Below the pieces are notes generated by a model, which was not told where the DNA came from, ran no database searches, and saw only the letters and a list, made by a program, of their open reading frames with translations. A stretch of 37,433 nt of DNA. Source: Cyclobacteriaceae bacterium. GTDB lineage: Bacteria; Bacteroidota; Bacteroidia; Cytophagales; Cyclobacteriaceae. Below, piece after piece: positions 7,686-15,425 of this stretch. The translations under genes and the position numbers were made by a program. The stretch covers positions 1 to 37,433 of the forward strand of contig JAHBUD010000005.1 in assembly GCA_019638255.1 (NCBI GenBank). The letters run 5' to 3'. How positions within the stretch are numbered: position 1 is the first letter of the stretch; every line of letters begins with the position of its first letter.

Positions 7686-8954
7686 ATGGCACTGTGCACA
7701 TTTTGGATCGATGGAAAAGAATACCGCGCGGAAGAAGGCACTAACCTGATTGACGCGGCAAAAGAAAACGGAGTTTTCATTCCATCATTGTGCTATTTCA
7801 AACACATTGATCCGCCATTAGGTACTTGTCGAACCTGTACCTGCCGGATTGATGGTCGTTATGACCCAGCTTGTACCGCTTATGTTTGCGAAGGTTTAAA
7901 GATTGAAGTGAATACACCGGAGTTGCTGGACATGCGTAAAGCACTTGTGGAAATGATGTTTGCTGAAGGAAATCATTTTTGTCCGGCTTGCGAAAAAAGC
8001 GGCAACTGCAACCTGCAACACATGGGGTATGAATTGGGTATTTCTGTTACCCGGTTTCCTCACCTTTTCAAAGATCACCTCATCGACTACCAACCCAAAC
8101 GGATGGTGATGGAACATAACCGCTGCATTAAGTGCAAGCGCTGCATTGAAGAAGTATTCACGTATGACAATAAAAAAGTGTTTACCGCCATCAATCGGGG
8201 TAACGACACCATGATTGGCATTGACTATGAACAGGAAGCAAAACTTACCGATGAACAGGCCGTGAACGCCATGACCATCTGCCCTACTGGTGCGATTATC
8301 GTTCGTGGAAAGAGTATGGCAAAACCTTTTGGCGATCGTTCCTTTGACATGGTCTCTGCCCAAAAACAATTTAAGCGCCCTATCCTGGACAAACCCAATC
8401 GGGTAAACTTTGAAAAAAAGGTAATTGCCACGGTATCCTTGGCAGGCTGTTTCGGCTGTCACATGTCCCTGCTCGATATTGATGATGAGATTCTTGATGT
8501 TGCTGAACTTGTATCCTTCAACAAATCTCCGCTAACGGATATCAAAAGCTTTACACAGCGTTGCCACCTGGGATTAGTAGAAGGCGGATGCTGCAATACT
8601 GAAAATATTGAAACGCTTAAAAAGTTTCGTGAAATGTGCGATATCCTTGTCGTGATGGGTGAATGTGCCGTGTGGGGAGGTTTACCGGCCATGCGCAATA
8701 CCATACCGCTTGCTGAATGCCTGGAAGAAGCTTACCTCAACTGTGTGACCAGCGAAACGGGCGAAACTACAGTGCCTTATCATGAAGACCTGCCCAAAAT
8801 TCTGGACCGCATTTATGCCTGCAATGAAATTGTTAAGGTTGATTATACCATTCCGGGTTGTCCTCCTTCAGCAACACACATTTGGAAAGTGGTAAAGAGC
8901 CTGCTATGGGGTGAAGATTATTCCTTGTTATACTCTGAATTTAAATACGACTAA
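7686..8954 (+). CDS. hoxUY: HoxU-HoxY fusion: FeS electron-transfer subunit joined to [NiFe] hydrogenase small subunit
   Basis: One uninterrupted frame of 422 codons holds two subunits normally encoded separately. Residues 1-235 are HoxU: a plant-ferredoxin [2Fe-2S] site (C36, C48, C51, C63), a His-Cys3 [4Fe-4S] site (H97, C99, C102, C108) and a CxxCxxC...CP [4Fe-4S] site (C147, C150, C153, C199). Residues 246-422 are HoxY: GCFGCHMS (C255, C258), GECAVWGG (C327) and IPGCPPS (C392), which give the four ligands of the proximal [4Fe-4S] cluster. The length equals the sum of the two families. Residues of about 205-245 form the junction, with no stop and no convincing internal start. The gene sits 6 nt after hoxF and 3 nt before hoxH. 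The domain assignments are strong; the fused form is unusual in my knowledge of Hox systems. Confidence 0.92.
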   Translation: MALCTFWIDGKEYRAEEGTNLIDAAKENGVFIPSLCYFKHIDPPLGTCRTCTCRIDGRYDPACTAYVCEGLKIEVNTPELLDMRKALVEMMFAEGNHFCPACEKSGNCNLQHMGYELGISVTRFPHLFKDHLIDYQPKRMVMEHNRCIKCKRCIEEVFTYDNKKVFTAINRGNDTMIGIDYEQEAKLTDEQAVNAMTICPTGAIIVRGKSMAKPFGDRSFDMVSAQKQFKRPILDKPNRVNFEKKVIATVSLAGCFGCHMSLLDIDDEILDVAELVSFNKSPLTDIKSFTQRCHLGLVEGGCCNTENIETLKKFREMCDILVVMGECAVWGGLPAMRNTIPLAECLEEAYLNCVTSETGETTVPYHEDLPKILDRIYACNEIVKVDYTIPGCPPSATHIWKVVKSLLWGEDYSLLYSEFKYD

Positions 8955-8957
8955 CCC

Positions 8958-10409
8958 ATGAAGAAGAAAGTTATCATCGATCCGGTTACTCGTGTTGAAG
9001 GCCATGGCAGGGTAACGATTCACCTGGATGAATATGGAAAAGTTGAAGATTCTTTCTTCCATATTGTTGAATTTCGTGGCTTCGAACGGTTCATTCAAGG
9101 CAGGCCCTACTGGGAAGCGCCTGTATTGGTTCAACGTCTCTGCGGTATCTGTCCGGTAAGTCATCACCTGGCAGCAGCCAAAGCCATCGACCAATTGGTG
9201 GGAATTGATCCGGAAGAATTATCGCCTGCTGCACACAAGTTACGCAAGCTTTTACACTACGGACAGGTGTTTCAATCGCACGCACTCCACTTCTTTTACC
9301 TTGCGTCACCCGATTTGCTGTTTGGCATGGATGCTCCTGTTGACAAACGGCATGTATTTGCTGTAGCGATCGAAAACAAGGAGTTGGCAAGGAAAGGAAT
9401 ATTGATGCGAAAATTCGGGCAGGAGATTATTAAAGCCATTGCCGGAAAAAAAATACATGGCATCGCAGCCGTACCCGGAGGAATGCATAAGTCGTTTGAA
9501 CCCGCTGAGCGTGATTATTTCCTGAATGGAAAGGACATCCCTCCTGTTTCGACCATGATTGAGTGGGCAGAAGAAACGTTAGCCTTTGTTAAAACATACT
9601 ACAAAAACAATAAGGCATTGCTCGATGCATTTGCTGCTTACCCGAGCGGGCACCTCGGTATGGTTGATGCTTCCGGCATGCTGGAGTTATACCACGGTAA
9701 ACTCAGGGCGATTGACGGAAGTGGCAAAGTTACCCTGCCCAATGTGTCCACCGATGACTATCAAGCCTATTTTATGGAAGGTGTTGAACGCTGGTCGTAC
9801 ATGAAGTTTCCATACCTGAAAGCATTGGGACGTGAAAAAGGATGGAACCGCGTTGGGCCGTTGGCACGATTGAACGTTTGCAAGGGCATTTCAACTCCGC
9901 GAGCCGAAGCCGAGCGGCAGGAATATATTGCGCTCTCCGGTCAGGCCATTAACAACAGCACCATGTATACACACTGGGCCCGTCTGATCGAACTGTTGCA
10001 CTGTGCAGAGGTAATGGACGAGTTATTGCACGATGATGAATTATTAAGTGATGACCTGGTACGTGAAGGTGTTAAACGAAATGAAGGCATTGGCATCATC
10101 GAAGCGCCCCGTGGTACACTAACACATCATTACCAGGTAGACGATAAAGGCATGATCACCCGGTGCAACCTGATTGTTTCCACTACACACAACAACGAAG
10201 CCATGAACCGAGCCGTAAAGTGGGTGGCGAACAACATCATCAGTCAGAAAGGAACAATTACAGACGGCATGCTTAACCAGGTTGAGGTTGCCATACGGGC
10301 ATACGATCCTTGCCTGAGCTGCGCCACACAAGCATTGGGACAAATGCCGTTGAAATTAGAAGTATATAATCACAAAGAAGAATGTATCCATGAACGCATT
10401 AGAAACTAA
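8958..10409 (+). CDS. hoxH: HoxH, large subunit of bidirectional [NiFe] hydrogenase
   Basis: A 483-residue catalytic subunit. The N-terminal RVEGHG motif and the L1 motif RLCGICPVSH (C62, C65) are intact. The C-terminal L2 motif reads DPCLSCATQ (C452, C455, Q458). The four cysteines would bind the NiFe(CN)2CO centre. After L2 comes a 25-residue tail (ALGQMPL...), the kind of extension removed by HoxW after nickel insertion. Group 3 enzymes usually have His at the position of Q458, directly before the cleavage site; here the codon is CAA. Together with HoxF and HoxUY this indicates group 3d, H2:NAD+ oxidoreductase in the cytoplasm. The 3' end overlaps hoxW by 20 nt. Confidence 0.95.
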   Translation: MKKKVIIDPVTRVEGHGRVTIHLDEYGKVEDSFFHIVEFRGFERFIQGRPYWEAPVLVQRLCGICPVSHHLAAAKAIDQLVGIDPEELSPAAHKLRKLLHYGQVFQSHALHFFYLASPDLLFGMDAPVDKRHVFAVAIENKELARKGILMRKFGQEIIKAIAGKKIHGIAAVPGGMHKSFEPAERDYFLNGKDIPPVSTMIEWAEETLAFVKTYYKNNKALLDAFAAYPSGHLGMVDASGMLELYHGKLRAIDGSGKVTLPNVSTDDYQAYFMEGVERWSYMKFPYLKALGREKGWNRVGPLARLNVCKGISTPRAEAERQEYIALSGQAINNSTMYTHWARLIELLHCAEVMDELLHDDELLSDDLVREGVKRNEGIGIIEAPRGTLTHHYQVDDKGMITRCNLIVSTTHNNEAMNRAVKWVANNIISQKGTITDGMLNQVEVAIRAYDPCLSCATQALGQMPLKLEVYNHKEECIHERIRN

Positions 10410-10878
10410 CGACAAAACGTTGCTGGTCGGTATCGGCAATTACGGACGCTCAGACGATGGGCTTGGGTGGGAATTTATTGACACCTTTTGCTCGCACGAT
10501 GATTTGTTTGATGTGGAATACCGGTATCAGCTTCAGGTAGAGGATGCCGAACTGATCAGCCGATATAACCGGGTAATATTTGTTGACGCCTCGCACAGCA
10601 CGTATGAAGAGGGCTTTCACTTTTATCCTTGCACACCCAAGGTTATTCATTCCTATACATCACACCAGCTTAGCCCTGAATCGGTGCTATGGCTTGTGCA
10701 TGATTTATTTGGTAAAAACCCGGAGGGATATGTGATGGCCATCAGCGGACACACCTGGAAATTCAAACAAGGATTATCGCATCAGGCCCAGGAAAATTTT
10801 CACAAAGCAGCGACTCACTTTTTAGCCTATATCAATAATCTAACGCCTGCTCCTTCTGCAATGGCAGCTGTTTTGTAA
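10390..10878 (+). CDS. hoxW: HoxW, hydrogenase maturation endopeptidase
   Basis: A 162-residue protein of the HybD/HoxW peptidase family (M52). It opens with LLVGIGNYGRSDDGLG, the family's GxGN...DDG signature including the nickel-sensing Asp. VEDAELI and VIFVDAS follow, then a TSHQLSP segment that supplies the conserved His. These proteases clip the C-terminal tail of the large subunit once the NiFe centre is in place. The ATG lies inside hoxH and the two genes overlap by 20 nt, which suggests translational coupling and a dedicated HoxH substrate. The last 15 residues are Ala/Pro-rich. It is the last gene of the operon; no hypA-F genes follow. Confidence 0.9.
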   Translation: MNALETNDKTLLVGIGNYGRSDDGLGWEFIDTFCSHDDLFDVEYRYQLQVEDAELISRYNRVIFVDASHSTYEEGFHFYPCTPKVIHSYTSHQLSPESVLWLVHDLFGKNPEGYVMAISGHTWKFKQGLSHQAQENFHKAATHFLAYINNLTPAPSAMAAVL

Positions 10879-10905
10879 GTGGTGACTTTGTTACGCTGAG
10901 CCAAG

Positions 10906-10954
10906 TCGAAGGGTGACTGGCTCGAAAACTAATCTTCAACTCGTCATGCTTCGA
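10906..10954. repeat. REP-like imperfect inverted repeat in the hoxW-ppdK gap
   Basis: TCGAAGGGTGAC (10906-10917) and GTCATGCTTCGA (10943-10954) are inverted copies matching at 10 of 12 positions. The surrounding GCTGAGCCAAGTCGAAGGGTGAC-like text (quoted in part) resembles the short dispersed intergenic repeats common in Bacteroidota genomes. It lies between convergent genes, a usual place for such elements. A single copy in this window cannot prove that it is dispersed. Confidence 0.45.
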
Positions 10955-11028
10955 CATTCCGAAAGCTAACGGAACAACTTGACAGTATACCTCGTTAGGA
11001 TTAGTACTTGACTCAATAGCAACATTGC

Positions 11029-11065
11029 AAAAAAAAACATAGCCGCGATAAATCGCGGCTATGTT
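11029..11065 (-). terminator. intrinsic terminator of ppdK
   Basis: AACATAGCCGCGAT (11036-11049) and its exact complement (11052-11065) form a perfect 14-bp stem around a two-base centre. On the minus strand the hairpin is followed directly by a run of T (A-run 11029-11035 on the plus strand). It lies 22 nt after the ppdK stop codon. For plus-strand transcripts from hoxW the T-run is missing, so termination in that direction should be weaker. Confidence 0.92.
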
Positions 11066-11087
11066 CATCAATTAATTACACCAAACT

Positions 11088-13919
11088 TCAGTTACTTGAA
11101 TACGCTGACTCTCCCAATTTGGCGTGTGCTACGGCTAGGCGTGCAATCGGAACCCGGGGGCCAGAGCAGGAAACATAATTCAATCCTATGCTGTGGCAGA
11201 ACAAAATGGATTCAGGATGGCCACCATGTTCACCGCATATTCCAACTTTCAGATCAGGATTGGTTTTGCGACCATCTTGTACCGCCATTCGCATCAGTTT
11301 ACCCATGGCGCTGCTGTCAAGCACTTCAAAAGGATTTTCTTTCAATATTCCTTTCATAATGTAGAACGGCAGGAATTTGTTTTCCGCATCCTCACGCGAG
11401 AACGAGAAAGTAGCCTGCGTTAAATCATTTGTTCCAAAGGAAAAGAATTCAGCAGTTTTCGCAAGTTCTTCAGCCGTTAAGCATGCCCGAACAGCTTCAA
11501 CCATGGTTCCAAACTTGAAGTGCAGTTTGATGTTAAGTTTTGCTTCAAGCTTTTCCTGAATTTCATCTACATATACCCGTATGGCTTTTAGTTCTTCCGG
11601 AGCAATAATCTGCGGTACCATAATTTCAGGGCGTACATCAATACCAACTTTTTGGCAATCAGCCGTTGCTTCCAGAATAGCCTGAATCTGCATGCGGTAA
11701 ATTTCTGGGAAGGTAATGCCCAGGCGTACACCGCGGTGACCCAGCATCGGGTTCACTTCAAAAAGTTCCTTCACTTTCTTTAACATTTGCTCCTTCTTTT
11801 GAATAGCATTCTCTACCAGATCAGCACCGGTGGAAGTAAATGGCTCAAGTGACTTCTCAGCAATCTTCAGGTCAGCGCCTAATAAGCGCAGGCTGCCGAA
11901 CAGGTTGTTCACTCCACTTACGGTTTCTTTCAAATGCTTCAGGTTATGGATTTCATCACGTAGTACTTCTTCGGTGGGCAAGAATTCATGGATCGGAGGA
12001 TCCAACAAACGAATGGTTACCGGGCGGGGCGCCATGGTGGTAAGAATTTCACGGAAATCCTTACGCTGCATTTCTTTCAATTGAATCAACGCGGCTTCAC
12101 GCTCCTGCTCGGTGTTGGCCAGAATCATTTCCACCACAATCGGTAGGCGGTCAACATCATTAAACATGCGCTCGGTGCGGCACAAGCCAATTCCCATCGC
12201 GCCAAAGTTGAGAGCCTTCTTAGAAGCCGATGGTGTATCGGCATTGGCCATAACTTTTAACGTTGCAACTTCATCGGCCCACGACAGTAGTTTTTTCAAC
12301 TCATCGCTGAAGGTTGGTTCGACCATGGGTATCATACCTTTATAAACATGACCAGAGCCTCCATCGATAGTAATGTAATCGCCTTCGTGAAGGGTTTTGT
12401 CACCAATATTTGCCTGGCGAAGTTTTACATCTACTTGTATGCCTTCAGCACCGGCTACACAAGGTTTGCCCATGCCGCGTGCCACAACAGCTGCGTGCGA
12501 AGTTTTGCCGCCACGACTGGTAAGAATTCCCTGCGCAGCAAAAAATCCATGAATGTCTTCCGGCTTGGTTTCTTCACGAACCAGGATAACTTTTTCACCG
12601 GCACGCCCCAGCAACTCAGCCCTATCGGCATCAAAAACAATATGTCCGGAAGCAGCTCCCGGTGAAGCTGGCAATCCTTTTGCGATTGGCTCTTCTTTGT
12701 GAAGGGCATCAAGCCGAGGATGCAGCAGTTGTTCCAGCATGTCGGGCTTAATGCGAAGCAAAGCCTGCTCACGGGTTATCAAACCTTCGGCTGCCATTTC
12801 AACCGATGTGCGCACCATGGCGGTAGTGTTCATTTTACCATTGCGGGTTTGCAAACAATACAGCACACCTTTTTCAATGGTGTATTCAAAATCCTGAACT
12901 TCTTTATAATGTGTTTCGAGCTTTTTGCGAAGGCCTTCCAACTGCCGGTAGAGTTCAGGCATTTCTTTCGAAAGTTGCGCTACGGGCTTGGGTGTTCTGA
13001 TTCCTGCTACCACATCTTCGCCCTGAGCATTCGTAAGGTATTCTCCAAACATAACATTTTCACCGGTGCCGGGATCGCGGGTAAAACCAACACCCGTGGC
13101 GCAGTCGTTACCCATGTTACCAAACACCATCGTTACTACATTCACGGCCGTTCCGTTCGCCATCTCGGGGGTAATTTTAAATTCTCTGCGATAGTCTACA
13201 GCACGTTTACCCATCCATGAATTAAATACAGCTTTAGTGGCTATTTCGAGTTGTTCATATACATCTTCCGGAAAAGGCTTTCCGGTATGATCTTTCACTA
13301 CCTGGAGGAAGCGCTCAGAAATTTCTTTTAGATCTTCTGTGCTTAAACCAACATCAACTTTTACACCTGCCCTTTTCTTGATTTCTTCAAAGTGATGATC
13401 AAATTTTTCATCTGGAACACCTAATGCCACTTTGCCAAACAGTTGAATGAATCTGCGGTAAGCATCAAAACCGAAACGCTCATTTTCGGTGTGGCGTATC
13501 AGGCCGTTTAACGTCTGTGAGTTTAAACCCAGGTTCAGGATAGTATCCATCATTCCGGGCATCGACAAGGCAGAACCCGAACGAACAGAAACCAACAGTG
13601 GATTCTCAGGATCGCCAAAGAATTTTCCGGTAGCTTCTTCCAATGCCTGAATTTGCTCGTGTACCTGCTCCATCAGGCCATCCGGCAACTTCTTCTCTTT
13701 ACTATCCAGGTAAGAAAGACAGGCTTCTGTTGTGATAACAAAGCCCGAAGGAACATTCAGACCGATTTGTGTCATCTCACAAAGGTTGGCTCCTTTACCA
13801 CCAAGGAGTTTCTTATTCTTTCCGTCACCCTCATGGAAGGAGTAGACATACTTTGTAGGGGTTGATTTGCTCAAATTGCTAACCTTAGCCTTTGGCGTTT
13901 TATAGTCTGTTGCTTGCAT
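11088..13919 (-). CDS. ppdK: pyruvate, phosphate dikinase
   Basis: A 943-residue enzyme interconverting pyruvate, ATP and phosphate with phosphoenolpyruvate, AMP and pyrophosphate. The N-terminal ATP-grasp region opens with KYVYSFHEGDG and GGKGANL. The phosphohistidine domain has the swivelling His in GGKTSHAAV (H475). The C-terminal PEP-utilising barrel has LCRTERMF and the catalytic Cys in CGEHGGHPES (C895). The core begins around residue 22, so the first 21 residues are an extension beyond the usual KYVY start. No alternative ATG sits closer, so I keep the start at 13919. It is a single gene with its own terminator, divergent from the E2 gene; a good promoter box was not found on its side. 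Confidence 0.96.
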   Translation of the reverse strand: MQATDYKTPKAKVSNLSKSTPTKYVYSFHEGDGKNKKLLGGKGANLCEMTQIGLNVPSGFVITTEACLSYLDSKEKKLPDGLMEQVHEQIQALEEATGKFFGDPENPLLVSVRSGSALSMPGMMDTILNLGLNSQTLNGLIRHTENERFGFDAYRRFIQLFGKVALGVPDEKFDHHFEEIKKRAGVKVDVGLSTEDLKEISERFLQVVKDHTGKPFPEDVYEQLEIATKAVFNSWMGKRAVDYRREFKITPEMANGTAVNVVTMVFGNMGNDCATGVGFTRDPGTGENVMFGEYLTNAQGEDVVAGIRTPKPVAQLSKEMPELYRQLEGLRKKLETHYKEVQDFEYTIEKGVLYCLQTRNGKMNTTAMVRTSVEMAAEGLITREQALLRIKPDMLEQLLHPRLDALHKEEPIAKGLPASPGAASGHIVFDADRAELLGRAGEKVILVREETKPEDIHGFFAAQGILTSRGGKTSHAAVVARGMGKPCVAGAEGIQVDVKLRQANIGDKTLHEGDYITIDGGSGHVYKGMIPMVEPTFSDELKKLLSWADEVATLKVMANADTPSASKKALNFGAMGIGLCRTERMFNDVDRLPIVVEMILANTEQEREAALIQLKEMQRKDFREILTTMAPRPVTIRLLDPPIHEFLPTEEVLRDEIHNLKHLKETVSGVNNLFGSLRLLGADLKIAEKSLEPFTSTGADLVENAIQKKEQMLKKVKELFEVNPMLGHRGVRLGITFPEIYRMQIQAILEATADCQKVGIDVRPEIMVPQIIAPEELKAIRVYVDEIQEKLEAKLNIKLHFKFGTMVEAVRACLTAEELAKTAEFFSFGTNDLTQATFSFSREDAENKFLPFYIMKGILKENPFEVLDSSAMGKLMRMAVQDGRKTNPDLKVGICGEHGGHPESILFCHSIGLNYVSCSGPRVPIARLAVAHAKLGESAYSSN

Positions 13920-14057
13920 AAGCGCATTTGTTTAGTTGAACTTGAATGTAGGCCTGTTTTGCCTCTGTACAGAATGATATAAGTCAGCGCCCATCAGGAT
14001 AGAAATCATGATTCAAAAAAGCGGTAAAGAATTGGGCTTTAGCGATTTAGGTTACAG

Positions 14058-14087
14058 TTCCCGAACACATCAAAAATGCTAACTTTG
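14058..14087 (+). promoter_or_regulatory. Bacteroidota-type promoter of the E2 gene
   Basis: TAACTTTG at 14080-14087 is an exact TAnnTTTG -7 box. The triplet 19 nt upstream is TTC (14058-14060) against the expected TTG. The E2 start codon follows 21 nt after the box, giving a leader of roughly 15 nt. Confidence 0.65.
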
Positions 14088-14108
14088 CCCCCGTAAACGA
14101 TTGTATTT

Positions 14109-15425
14109 ATGGCGCAAGTTGAACTGATTATGCCGAAAATGGGCGAAAGCATAATGGAGGCCACTATTTTAAACTGGCTTAAAAAACCGGGCGATAAAAT
14201 AGAACAGGATGAATCCGTTCTGGAAGTCGCAACAGACAAAGTGGATACGGAAGTGCCTTCTACCCATGCCGGTGTACTAAAGGAAATTCTGGCCAAGGAA
14301 GGAGACGTTGTAAAAGTTGGAAAGGCAATAGCCGTAATTGAAACTGAAAGCGATGCAGTGGTTACAAGCACACCAGCCCAGCGCGGTGGCGCAACCAAGT
14401 CTGCCGAAGCTGAAAAAGTTGAGCCCAAAAAAGAAATAGAAGTCGCTACCGCGCAACGCACAAATGGAAGCGGGTCAGCTCATATTGCTGAAGATTTTAA
14501 ATCTTCCAAGCGTTTCTACTCACCACTGGTTAAAAATATTGCTAAAGAAGAAAATATTGCCGTAACGGAATTGGAAACTATTCCGGGCACCGGTATGGAA
14601 GGTCGTGTTACAAAGAGCGACATACTGACCTATGTTGCTAACCGTAAACTTGGCAACACCATAAAGGTTGCGCAAACCTACCAGCCTTCACAGCCTGTTC
14701 CGGTATCCATAAGTAGCGGTGACGAAATCATTCAAATGGATCGCATGCGCAAGATGATTGCCGACCGTATGGTTGATTCAAAACGTATTTCTCCACACGT
14801 TACTTCATTTGTTGAAGCTGATGTAACCAACATTGTGTATTGGCGAAACAATATCAAGGGTGAGTTCCAGAAAAGGTACAATGAATCCCTCACCTTCACG
14901 CCTGTTTTTATAGAAGCTTTGATTCAAGCCATCAAGGATTTTCCGATGATCAACATACAAGTAGATGGCGACCGGATTATCAGGAAGAAAGACATCAACA
15001 TTGGAATGGCCGTGGCATTGCCTAGTGGAAACCTGATTGTGCCGGTGATTAAAAATGCTGATCAATATAGTCTGGCCGGACTGGCCAAAGCGGTAAACGA
15101 CCTGGCCTTACGTGCCCGGGAAAACAAACTAAAACCCGATGAGCTAAGCGGTGGTACCTATACCATTTCTAATGTTGGCTCATTTGGTAATGTGATGGGC
15201 ACACCGATTATCGTGCAACCCCAGGTGGGGATTATGGCTGTGGGAGCCATTCAAAAGAAACCGGCCGTATTGGAAACACCGTATGGAGATGTTATTGCCA
15301 TACGGCATAAGATGTTTTTATCACATTCTTATGACCACCGCGTAGTTGATGGTTCATTGGGCGGAAGTTTTGTAAGGCGCGTTGCCGACTATCTTGAGAA
15401 ATTCGATAAAGACAGACCGCTTTAG
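14109..15425 (+). CDS. 2-oxo acid dehydrogenase E2 component (dihydrolipoamide acyltransferase)
   Basis: A 438-residue E2 with three parts. The lipoyl domain has EVATDKVDTEVPS with the lipoylated Lys at residue 44. After a charged, Ala/Lys-rich linker, the peripheral-subunit-binding domain is at about 135-175 (FYSPLVKNIAKEE, then GTGMEGRVTKSDIL). The CoA-dependent acyltransferase domain ends with SYDHRVVDGS (H410, D414). It would pass acyl groups from an E1 to CoA in a multienzyme complex. No E1 or E3 gene is adjacent, so acetyl, succinyl or branched-chain specificity is open; the DKVDTEV lipoyl motif is compatible with a branched-chain-type E2. Its stop overlaps the stop of the convergent gene by 3 nt. 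Confidence 0.9.
   Translation: MAQVELIMPKMGESIMEATILNWLKKPGDKIEQDESVLEVATDKVDTEVPSTHAGVLKEILAKEGDVVKVGKAIAVIETESDAVVTSTPAQRGGATKSAEAEKVEPKKEIEVATAQRTNGSGSAHIAEDFKSSKRFYSPLVKNIAKEENIAVTELETIPGTGMEGRVTKSDILTYVANRKLGNTIKVAQTYQPSQPVPVSISSGDEIIQMDRMRKMIADRMVDSKRISPHVTSFVEADVTNIVYWRNNIKGEFQKRYNESLTFTPVFIEALIQAIKDFPMINIQVDGDRIIRKKDINIGMAVALPSGNLIVPVIKNADQYSLAGLAKAVNDLALRARENKLKPDELSGGTYTISNVGSFGNVMGTPIIVQPQVGIMAVGAIQKKPAVLETPYGDVIAIRHKMFLSHSYDHRVVDGSLGGSFVRRVADYLEKFDKDRPL

Noticed and set aside
7896..8462. 188-codon minus-strand frame inside hoxUY
   Set aside because: The sense frame carries all FeS ligands of HoxU and HoxY; the antisense one has no recognisable motif.
5913..8954. Part of a complex I (nuoEFG) operon
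   Set aside because: NuoG-like sequence stops after the FeS domain and is joined to a hydrogenase small subunit; HoxH and HoxW follow directly.
12699..13220. 173-codon plus-strand frame inside ppdK
   Set aside because: Antisense to a highly conserved enzyme gene; composition is that of a shadow frame (rich in His, Phe and Cys).
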